Source: Verrucomicrobiota bacterium (GTDB lineage: Bacteria > Verrucomicrobiota > Verrucomicrobiia > Limisphaerales > JADLHS01). Taken from it: a DNA stretch of 9,115 bases. Under the pieces are notes generated by a model. The model was not told the DNA's origin. It did not search any database and saw only the letters and a program-made list of their open reading frames with translations. The first letter of the stretch is position 1; each line of letters opens with the position of its first letter. This document shows, one piece after another, positions 1 to 6,569 of this stretch. The position numbers and the translations under genes were made by a program. The stretch is from contig JANYBF010000229.1 of NCBI GenBank assembly GCA_025360895.1, forward strand, positions 1-9,115, in the 5' to 3' direction.

Positions 1-3000
1 CGGATCGTAGAGCGGATTTTCGCCCGCCATCCCGCCATCATGATACCAGCCGGTCTCCGTATCCCACTCCATGCCGTGAAAGAGAAAAGGATTGCCCACG
101 CCAGACTCTGTTTCGCCGGTGGGCAAGCCATCCGTCGAGAGGAAGATGGGCAGCCCATAGTCATCGTAGTCGCACCGCTCGACTACGTTGCCGCCCGCGT
201 CGGTCAGGGCGAGGGTGTTGCCGAGTTCGTCGGCATGATAATACAGCGGTTGGCCGGTCCCGGCAAAAACGGCGACCAAACCACGTGCGAACCAATCGCG
301 AAACTCGGGGGTGTGGGCGTAATCACGGGTAACCAGTCCGCCGACCTGCTCTTCGAGGATGCGAACCCGGTCATCATTGTCCTTGGATGCGACGACGTCG
401 TGGACGAATTGCGTCGTCACCGGCGGCAGGCCCGACGGATAAATCGTCTTGCTGCTGCGGCGTCCCAGCGCATCGTAATTGTAAGTGGCGAGCGGCGCGG
501 GCAAACCACCCGACAGGTCATTCACCGCCACCAACCGATCCGCGTAGTCGTACAGATACTGGCGCTGGGCGCTGGCCGTGGTGCGCCCGATCAAGTTGCC
601 GTTCGCGTCGTATTGCTCCGGCGCCACAACAAACGGCGTCAAGGTGTATTGATTCATCTGGAAATCCGCCGGCGGAATCGTCGCCTCCATCAGATACGGT
701 TCGACGACCCCGTTGGAGATCACGAGTTGACGATTGCCCACGCCATCCAGCACGTAGGTGCGGAGTGTGGCCCCAGTGCCTTTCACGGCGATGGCCCGAC
801 TCAGGCGATCCACCGGGTCGTACTCAAAAACATTCGTGGTCAGGTCACCACCCTGATAGAACGGCGTGGTCTGCGCACGGAGGGTTTTGTTCTGTTTCTG
901 GTCGTAGGTAGCGCGGCGCTGGTCAATGACTGTACCGCCACCCGCGATCTGGTGATTGATGCCCTTGACCTGACCCCAGCCGAAATCACCGGCGGCATTG
1001 GGTGGGTTGACGAGGCCATTCCATTGGATGCGGGTATTCACATTGTTCGCGCGACTGATGCGGCCCATCCGCCCCGGACCTTCATACGCGAATGTGGCCA
1101 GCGTGGTTGGGGGCAAGCCTCCGGAACTACTGCCCACGGATGCGACTTGATCCAGCGCATCGTAAGTGTAGGTCACCCCCCGCCCGGACGGATAAGTCAT
1201 GGAAAGCCGATTGCCCACGCCATCATGCGTGCTCACCACCGCACCCAGCCCGCCGGAAGTGCCGCGCGTGTTGCGACCAAGCGAATCATACGCAAACTCA
1301 TTGTGCGTCGCATCGTTGGTCACGGCGACCAATTGCGAGCGACCGTCGTAGGCGAAAGTCTCGAACGTGGTCGTGGCCGCGACGCCCGGGCCGGGCGTGA
1401 TGTCCCGCCGCACGCAACGATCCAGCAGATCGTAGGTGTTGGTGGTGACGGTGCCGTTGGCATCCTGCTCCCGCACCAGATTGCTGCGCGGACTCCAGAT
1501 AAGACTGGAGCTCGTGCCGTCGGCTTCGGTCACGGCCACGCAACGGTCGCGTCCATCGTAGGTGTAGCGCGTGGTGTTGCCGTTGCTGTCCGTGAAGGCC
1601 GTTCGGCGGGAGTTCGGGTCGTATTCAACGTGGGAGGTGTTGATGGTGATGCCGCGATCCTTGCCGACGTAATTGGTGGTGGCGACGCAGCGGCCCAAGC
1701 CGTCGAACACGGCGAAACTCTCGTTCTCGCGCGGGTCGAGGTGGCTGACCATGTTGCCGCGCGAATCGTAAGCGTAAAGATTCGTGTTGCCCACGTTGTC
1801 CACAGAACGGGTGAGGCGATGCAAGCGGTCGTAGCCGTAAACCACGGAGAATTGCGAGCTGCCGGCCAGGTCGGAACGATCCAGTTGCGTGGCGCTGAGG
1901 ACATTGTCGCACCCGTCGTAGGTGAAACTGATGACGTTGGTTTTAGGATCGGTGACCGCAGCGAGACGGCCAGCGTTGTCATAGGTGTAGCGGGTGGTGT
2001 GGCCATTGTCGTCGGTGATGCTCGTGCAACCCCCATTGGGCGCGTAGGTGACCGTGGTGGCCGATTCGCCATCGGTGAGGGGCGACTGGGTGAGGAGGTC
2101 GAAGAACGAAGCCACGCCGCGCGTGACCCGGTTGAGGGAGTCGTATTCGTAACGCGTTTCGGCGAGACGGACGTTGCTCTTGGCCCCGGCCACATCACTC
2201 AATTCGCCATAGGTGCGGACGCGGATGAGGTTGCTGTTCCGGTCGTAATTAAACTGCCGTTCGTTGCCCATGGCGTCGCGGAGGCTGACGAGGCGGTCGA
2301 AGCCGTCGTGGGTGAAGGCCGCCACGGGGATCTTGGCGCCGCCCGCATCTGGCGTTTGCAGGATGCGGGTCACGTTGCCGTTGAAATCCACCTCCACGTC
2401 CTTGTTTTCCGCGATGGCCGTGCCCGGGGCGGTGATGCGGCAGAACAGCAAATCCCGCTCATCGTAGAGATTGGTAACAATATTGCCAGGTTCAACTCCC
2501 GCCACGGCGAGCGGGGAGTGAACGGCCACGAGGTTGTCATTGCCATCGTAAAAAAAGTGATTGGTGGCGTAGCGCCCCGGCAAGCCGCCGCCCTCGGAGA
2601 TTTCCTGCACGACGCCCGTCAACCGGTCCAGCGCATCGTGTTCAAAAAGCGTCGTCCACTGCGGATTCATCGCATCGGGCGTCCCGGTGCTGTCCCGGTT
2701 GCCTTCGTCGCAGCGGATGAGGTTGTTGTTCGCGTCATAGGCGAGGCTCACGTCCCAGTTGATGATGGGATAAGTGGTGTTGGCCGGAGTCTCGGCATGC
2801 ACGCACTGCTCAAGGGCGTTGTAGGTGTAGAGCGTGTCGTTGCCGCGCGCGTCAACGACGCGGGTCACATTTGCCCGGGGGTCGTATTCATAGCTGGTAG
2901 TCAGGGCCAGGCCGGTCGCGTCGCAGGTTTCGGATTGGAGAAAGCCCGCGGCCGGGCCGCTGCTGTAATAGTCAAACGCGTCCACGCGGCGGTAGCCATT

Positions 3001-5895
3001 ACCGTCGGCGGCGTTGGTGATGGCGGTCAACTGACCGTGCGAGTTGTAGCTCGCCGCCCCATCGAGCTCGAGGATAAAATGCCCCGCAGTATAACTTCGC
3101 TTATCTACTTTTGTGCAATTGCCGTTGGTGTCGTAAGTGCCCGTGGTCACAATGCCGCGTGGATCAACCATGCGGGTGGGCTTCAAGCCGCAACCAATGA
3201 GGGTGAAAGTACCCAACACCGTCTTGGCGGTCACGGCACCTCCGTAGCTGCCATCCAGCGATGTGGTCTGGCGCGGTCCCCTGGCAAACCGGTTGTTGTC
3301 AGCACCCGTGCCTTTCTCCTTGATGGCCATGCCGTTTCCTATGGGAAGCCCACCGCTGCGGGAATAGGGTAGATTGCCGACATACAGTTTCTTGCCGCAG
3401 ACGGTTGCCGGTGAACCAAAGCGCGGGTCGTATTCAAACGTCGTCGTCAGCATGTCCAGGATACCATCGCCGTCATCGTCTTGATCGCAGCAGGCCAGTT
3501 CGCGAAAGATACGGAGGTCGCCGGCATGACAACGATTGGATTGCGCGGAGTTCTGGTTGAACGCCCGTTCGTAAACCATCTCCTCGGAGTTGCCGCGGGG
3601 ATACACGACCCGGGTGCAAAGCGAATCGGCATTCCACTCGAAACGCGTTTCAAAGTAATCCGGGTCCGTGGCGCGCAGCTTCCCGGTGGGCCGGTTCTCG
3701 GTAGCCGTGGTGGGCAGGGCGGGATTGGCGCGACCGGTGAACTCGCGCACTTCCATCGGGCGGAAACGGGAGTCGTAGAAACATTCAGTCACATTGCCGA
3801 CTCCGTCGTTGATGATCGCCTGTAACAGCCGGGTGACGTAGCCGGGTTTTGAAATCACCATGCCGCGACGGATGTCCTTCTTGTCCACCCCCCGCAAAAC
3901 GCTCGCCACCGCATCAAAATCCAGCGAGGCCGGGTCATTCGTCGCATGATAAACGACCGTCAGCCAAGCCTGACCTTTGCCATCGGTGCAACCAATGAGG
4001 TTGTGATTCAACCGGTCGTCGAGTTGGCCGCTGGTATAGGAATAACGATTCGTTTTGCCACCGGGAAAATCATTTCCGTTTGGCGTGCCAGTGACCGGCG
4101 GGGAAATACACGCCACCAGATCGCCATTGCCGTCATATTCGTAACGCACCACGCGACCGGAAAAATCCGTCACCGAAGTAATCTTCCCGGCGAGGCTGTA
4201 GGCCACCAAATTCGTGCGGCCGAGATCATCCACAATGGTCGTAAGCTGGCCTTTGAAGCTGTAATCCAGCGTCACGGTGTTGCCATTGCGGTCAATGATC
4301 TGCCAAAGCTTGCCGCCCGCCGGTGTGCCCAGCGGCTTGAACAACCAGCGGCCCGTGTCAGCGAACAACACATCCGGCATCCCATCGCCGTTCAAATCGC
4401 GCACCTCGCAGAAGTATTCATCGCGCGCCCAGCCGTTCGTGCCGTTGGGATAAAACGTGTCCGCGCGGCCATTGCCGGGATGCAATACAATCGTGCCGTC
4501 CGGCTGCGGTGCGAGACTGACGTTGTAGGAGAAATCCCAGCCCGCGCCTTGGGCCGTCGTCGGGCCGGTGCGCGAGCGGTACGTGCGCACCCAGGCGAAA
4601 TCAAGTCCGCGTCCGGGGATGGCGAGATCGGCTTCCTCGCTTAAGAGTTCGCCGGAACTGAAGGCCAGTTTCACGTTCACCGCATTGATCCCCTTTTTGC
4701 CCTCGCCGCCGCCCCCGCCCGGCGCGAAGGCATCTCTCGTCACCGTGAAATTAATCACCCCCTGATTACCGGGTCGGAATCGTGCCGATGCCCGGGGAAC
4801 TTCACCGCCACCCGGGCCATCGCTCCCACCCCCGCCGCCACCCCATAGTGCATAGTTGATCTGATGACCCACGATTTCCAAAACCTCAACGAGATGCCCC
4901 GAGCTTTTGGAATCAAACCCCAAGCTTTCGGTCGGCGCACTAAATTTGCTTTGAGCCATGTAATAATCGTAGCCCTTTTTGCTGTGCAGGGGCATTTCAC
5001 CTGAATTGTTGTTCTCCTGAAACAAAGGATTGTGGTGCCGCCCCGCCGCAGCCATGTCGCTCTGGGCTTTGTAATAGTCATAGCCCCTTCTTGAAGACAT
5101 GGGCATGTCGCCCGCCATCTGATTATCTACGAAGTAAGGATTGTTATGCATCCCCGCCGCGTTCATGTCGCTTCGGGCCCTGTAATAGTCATAGCCTTTT
5201 TTGGAAAGCCAAGCGGCCAGCATCGCCTGCGGACTGGCCAGCGGTTCGTCCGGCGGACCTTGCAGTTGTTCGGTTGTCATCTCCGTGCCGTAGAGCACCG
5301 GGCTTTGCAGCGGCAACGTGGTGACGATGTTACTGCCGGCATCGAGGACGAGGATATTGCCAAATACCGGAGTGCCGGGCGGCAAACCGTTCAGGGAAAT
5401 GGCCAGCCACCCACCGTTGGAGTCCACGAGCGTAGGGGTGAAGTTCAAGCCGTTGATGACCACGGAGCCGTTAGTGGGCAGACACTGGCCAATGAGGTAA
5501 AACAGGGCGCCGGGATCAGCGGAATTCACAAACGCCGGTTCGACGGAGAAAACTTCCGGCTGCGGCAGGATGAGCCGGTAATATTTCTGGGTGCGCAACG
5601 CCTCGGGGGCCATCCACTTGATGGGGCCGTTGGTGGCGGCGCGAACGGGTGTCTCAGTTTTCCACGGTGTCCCAGACACGAGCTCGTCCGCGCTTTGAAC
5701 GAGATAGGTTTTTGCTGGTTCGGCATTCCATTCGAGGACCGCCTGCCGATTGGACTCATTCAGACTGCTGGGCACGGTAAAGCCCAATTGCAAGCTGGTG
5801 GTCGCCAAGGCAAGGTGAGTCGCCGTCGCGAACCCAATGGTCAAGCCGGCGAGGATCAGGCACGGGAAAGTCGGAGGGTTGGGGTAATGTTTCAT
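1..5895 (-). CDS. Secreted RHS/YD-repeat protein, partial (C-terminus beyond left edge)
   Basis: The frame starts at ATG 5895 and stays open for 1965 codons to the window edge, so the C-terminus is missing. Residues 1-31 form a Sec signal peptide (basic start, hydrophobic core, probable cleavage after HLALA). Residues ~32-230 are a preamble (LEWNAEPAKTYLVQS, later PEVFSVEPAFVN) that could hold a TIG-like beta domain. Residues 231-~327 carry 37-residue tandem repeats, followed by a Gly-rich linker at ~352-364. A DUF6531-like entry domain begins near 406 (VRTYRSRTGP, GAGWDFSYN). Acidic DxNxDG-type motifs, possibly Ca-binding, lie at 500 (DLNGDGMPDV) and 804 (DQDDDGDGILD). YD repeats (e.g. TRYTYDGRDR, FAYDSLGRN) then run to the RHS core at ~1887 (YYHADELGNTLALTDAGGN). 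Family knowledge: such repeats build a beta-shell that can enclose a C-terminal toxin or form a surface protein; any toxin tip lies outside. The start is fixed by the signal peptide; there is no Shine-Dalgarno site. The RHS identity is secure; the role is not determinable here. Confidence 0.93.
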   Translation of the reverse strand, partial: MKHYPNPPTFPCLILAGLTIGFATATHLALATTSLQLGFTVPSSLNESNRQAVLEWNAEPAKTYLVQSADELVSGTPWKTETPVRAATNGPIKWMAPEALRTQKYYRLILPQPEVFSVEPAFVNSADPGALFYLIGQCLPTNGSVVINGLNFTPTLVDSNGGWLAISLNGLPPGTPVFGNILVLDAGSNIVTTLPLQSPVLYGTEMTTEQLQGPPDEPLASPQAMLAAWLSKKGYDYYRARSDMNAAGMHNNPYFVDNQMAGDMPMSSRRGYDYYKAQSDMAAAGRHHNPLFQENNNSGEMPLHSKKGYDYYMAQSKFSAPTESLGFDSKSSGHLVEVLEIVGHQINYALWGGGGGGSDGPGGGEVPRASARFRPGNQGVINFTVTRDAFAPGGGGGEGKKGINAVNVKLAFSSGELLSEEADLAIPGRGLDFAWVRTYRSRTGPTTAQGAGWDFSYNVSLAPQPDGTIVLHPGNGRADTFYPNGTNGWARDEYFCEVRDLNGDGMPDVLFADTGRWLFKPLGTPAGGKLWQIIDRNGNTVTLDYSFKGQLTTIVDDLGRTNLVAYSLAGKITSVTDFSGRVVRYEYDGNGDLVACISPPVTGTPNGNDFPGGKTNRYSYTSGQLDDRLNHNLIGCTDGKGQAWLTVVYHATNDPASLDFDAVASVLRGVDKKDIRRGMVISKPGYVTRLLQAIINDGVGNVTECFYDSRFRPMEVREFTGRANPALPTTATENRPTGKLRATDPDYFETRFEWNADSLCTRVVYPRGNSEEMVYERAFNQNSAQSNRCHAGDLRIFRELACCDQDDDGDGILDMLTTTFEYDPRFGSPATVCGKKLYVGNLPYSRSGGLPIGNGMAIKEKGTGADNNRFARGPRQTTSLDGSYGGAVTAKTVLGTFTLIGCGLKPTRMVDPRGIVTTGTYDTNGNCTKVDKRSYTAGHFILELDGAASYNSHGQLTAITNAADGNGYRRVDAFDYYSSGPAAGFLQSETCDATGLALTTSYEYDPRANVTRVVDARGNDTLYTYNALEQCVHAETPANTTYPIINWDVSLAYDANNNLIRCDEGNRDSTGTPDAMNPQWTTLFEHDALDRLTGVVQEISEGGGLPGRYATNHFFYDGNDNLVAVHSPLAVAGVEPGNIVTNLYDERDLLFCRITAPGTAIAENKDVEVDFNGNVTRILQTPDAGGAKIPVAAFTHDGFDRLVSLRDAMGNERQFNYDRNSNLIRVRTYGELSDVAGAKSNVRLAETRYEYDSLNRVTRGVASFFDLLTQSPLTDGESATTVTYAPNGGCTSITDDNGHTTRYTYDNAGRLAAVTDPKTNVISFTYDGCDNVLSATQLDRSDLAGSSQFSVVYGYDRLHRLTRSVDNVGNTNLYAYDSRGNMVSHLDPRENESFAVFDGLGRCVATTNYVGKDRGITINTSHVEYDPNSRRTAFTDSNGNTTRYTYDGRDRCVAVTEADGTSSSLIWSPRSNLVREQDANGTVTTNTYDLLDRCVRRDITPGPGVAATTTFETFAYDGRSQLVAVTNDATHNEFAYDSLGRNTRGTSGGLGAVVSTHDGVGNRLSMTYPSGRGVTYTYDALDQVASVGSSSGGLPPTTLATFAYEGPGRMGRISRANNVNTRIQWNGLVNPPNAAGDFGWGQVKGINHQIAGGGTVIDQRRATYDQKQNKTLRAQTTPFYQGGDLTTNVFEYDPVDRLSRAIAVKGTGATLRTYVLDGVGNRQLVISNGVVEPYLMEATIPPADFQMNQYTLTPFVVAPEQYDANGNLIGRTTASAQRQYLYDYADRLVAVNDLSGGLPAPLATYNYDALGRRSSKTIYPSGLPPVTTQFVHDVVASKDNDDRVRILEEQVGGLVTRDYAHTPEFRDWFARGLVAVFAGTGQPLYYHADELGNTLALTDAGGNVVERCDYDDYGLPIFLSTDGLPTGETESGVGNPFLFHGMEWDTETGWYHDGGMAGENPLYDP
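4915..5205 (-). repeat. 37-residue (111-bp) tandem repeat in the RHS preamble
   Basis: Residues 231-267 and 268-304 are two full 37-residue units. A third, truncated unit begins at 305 and loses similarity after about residue 327. Each unit starts with S-K/R-K/R-GYDYY, and the two full units share S-D-M, A-A-G, H-N/H-N-P and G-D/E-M-P. The GYDYY codons recur exactly 111 bp apart (5196, 5085 and 4974 reading leftwards), and the DNA is still similar, with near-identical stretches around GYDYY. The repeat lies between the preamble and the Gly-rich linker, so a stalk, spacer or binding module is plausible. I do not recognise a named domain. Confidence 0.85.
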
Positions 5896-5940
5896 GGCAA
5901 GGAGGTGGCGGGTTGAGTGGACTTTACGCAGCGGGACAAC

Positions 5941-5961
5941 GCCACCCCAGCTCGGGGTGGC
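5941..5961. other. Strong hairpin upstream of the RHS gene
   Basis: Perfect 8-bp inverted repeat, GCCACCCC at 5941-5948 and GGGGTGGC at 5954-5961, around a 5-nt loop. It lies 46 bp upstream of the RHS start codon. There is no T-tract on either side, so it is not a standard intrinsic terminator. It could be part of a dispersed palindromic repeat or a leader hairpin in the RHS mRNA; the sequence does not decide between these. Confidence 0.5.
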
Positions 5962-6022
5962 TGTGACTTCCAAGGGCTCGGGCAGAATCGTCGCATAAGA
6001 ATGAAGGCAGGCTTAATGCAAT

Positions 6023-6046
6023 TACGGTACCAGTCCGCTGACCGTA
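6023..6046. promoter_or_regulatory. Possible operator-like inverted repeat
   Basis: TACGGT (6023-6028) and ACCGTA (6041-6046) form a 6-bp inverted repeat separated by 12 bp, about 130 bp upstream of the RHS start. The arm length and spacing would suit a dimeric regulator. A repeat this short can arise by chance, and no regulator gene is in view, so this is weak. Confidence 0.15.
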
Positions 6047-6100
6047 CTTCAACCCAAAACTCCGGCAATAAAAGGTGACGATTCATCAAAGCATACGCAG

Positions 6101-6123
6101 CGGGCCGGGCCGCGTAAACGCGG
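6101..6123. other. GC-rich hairpin, probable dispersed-repeat remnant
   Basis: CCGCG (6110-6114) and CGCGG (6119-6123) pair across a TAAA loop, directly after the GC-rich run CGGGCCGGGC. Together with the following CGGTACTCCAAACCGCAGAC it resembles dispersed repeat sequence that often appears as spurious short ORFs in genomes of this type. That resemblance is from memory and not verified. No gene is supported here. Confidence 0.3.
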
Positions 6124-6159
6124 TACTCCAAACCGCAGACTTCTGAACCGCTAATCCGC

Positions 6160-6264
6160 ACTGATTGACGCTGATAGCTTCTTCCCCCTCTCCGCCTTGA
6201 GCGGGGCGAGGTCCAGGGTGAAGTGTCAAATTCAAGCGCTGATGAACGCTGATTGACGCTGATA
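6160..6264. repeat. Direct repeats of CTGATTGACGCTGATA
   Basis: The 16-mer CTGATTGACGCTGATA occurs at 6161-6176 and again at 6249-6264, 88 bp apart. The second copy belongs to a short tandem run of 10-bp units: GCTGATGAAC (6238-6247), GCTGATTGAC (6248-6257), then GCTGAT. The interval contains a C-rich/G-rich imperfect palindrome (CCCCCTCTCCGCC at 6185-6197 against GCGGGGCGAGG at 6201-6211). It looks like intergenic dispersed-repeat material; there is no evidence of an encoded product. Confidence 0.6.
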
Positions 6265-6337
6265 ATTTTCCCGCACACACTCGCCGCGTTAAAGAAATCA
6301 AACCGACCAGAAAACCAATTTAACCAAATCATTTCGC

Positions 6338-6501
6338 GCAGCTTCGGCTGCTGTCCACATCGAAACCTCGGAAATTTCGTACAGGAGACAGCGTTTGAAG
6401 CGCGCCCCAACCGGGGCGCGCTGAAAGCGTTCTCCTGTGGGCCCTCCGAGGTGCCTGATGTGGGACGCAAGTAGGTGCGTCCCACTTTTATTTCAGGCAC
6501 C
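6338..6501 (+). ncRNA. Candidate structured RNA or long structured mRNA leader
   Basis: Read as plus-strand RNA, the region folds into three consecutive elements. First, GCAGC-UUCG-GCUGC (6338-6351), a stem closed by C-G around a UUCG tetraloop, a very stable RNA-specific loop. Second, a nested domain with three perfect arm pairs: 6365-6372 with 6445-6452 (ACCTCGGA/TCCGAGGT), 6381-6388 with 6431-6438 (ACAGGAGA/TCTCCTGT), and 6399-6408 with 6413-6422 (AGCGCGCCCC/GGGGCGCGCT, loop AACC). Third, a 9-bp stem (GGTGCCTGA 6450-6458 with TCAGGCACC 6493-6501) enclosing a 10-bp hairpin with a T-rich 3' side. The plus strand is chosen from the UUCG loop and T-tract polarity. I recognise no known RNA family. 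It could instead be a mobile palindromic repeat, or the 5' leader of the RM mRNA. Confidence 0.4.
6460..6493 (+). terminator. Terminator-like hairpin with T-rich tail
   Basis: GTGGGACGCA (6460-6469) and TGCGTCCCAC (6476-6485) form a perfect 10-bp stem with a 6-nt loop, followed at once by TTTTATTT (6486-6493). This polarity fits intrinsic termination on the plus strand only. The T-tract is also the asymmetric internal loop of the enclosing GGTGCCTGA/TCAGGCACC stem. It would end a short plus-strand transcript 77 bp before the RM start codon, or attenuate RM transcription. Confidence 0.5.
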
Positions 6502-6526
6502 GGAGTACTCACAGAAGACGTCCCGC

Positions 6527-6568
6527 CAGACAGCACTGATTCGCTCGCGAGCGAATTCGGTCTGTCTG
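6527..6568. promoter_or_regulatory. Nested palindrome abutting the RM start codon
   Basis: ATTCGCTCGCGAGCGAAT (6539-6556) is an 18-bp perfect palindrome. It sits inside an outer 7-bp inverted repeat, CAGACAG (6527-6533) and CTGTCTG (6562-6568), which ends one base before ATG 6570. The DNA dyad is well placed for an operator over the promoter or start region. As RNA it would put the whole translation-initiation region upstream of the AUG into a hairpin. There is no Shine-Dalgarno sequence in this stretch. Operator, translational switch or dispersed repeat are all possible. Confidence 0.4.
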
Positions 6569-6569
6569 T

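Larger units (their letters stand above)
5896..6569. other. Divergent intergenic region without a convincing gene
   Basis: This 674-bp stretch separates the two divergent genes and must hold both promoters, but no clear -35/-10 pair stands out on either strand. Open frames here are short or are antisense extensions of the neighbouring genes, and they encode repeat-derived sequence. The left half (5896-6264) contains a hairpin, a small inverted repeat and direct repeats that look like dispersed repeat material. The right half (6338-6568) is almost continuously self-complementary and is described in separate entries. The stretch 6265-6337 is AT-richer (runs such as AAAACCAATTTAACCAAAT) and is the best location for a plus-strand promoter. 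Confidence 0.7.

Noticed and set aside
40..3372. 1110-codon open frame on the plus strand
   Set aside because: It lies in the exact antisense codon register of the RHS gene and is open only because that stretch of RHS lacks TTA, CTA and TCA codons. The minus strand gives clear YD-repeat protein with the signal peptide in the same continuous frame.
5970..6020. Sigma-70-like promoter for the RHS gene (minus strand TTGCAT with a weak -10)
   Set aside because: The -10 match is poor at an acceptable spacing, so it is not distinguishable from chance.
6086..6301. 71-codon minus-strand frame
   Set aside because: It consists of translated direct repeats and hairpin material, with no initiation signal.
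6381..6568. CRISPR-like array
   Set aside because: The palindromic segments differ from one another and are not evenly spaced identical repeats.
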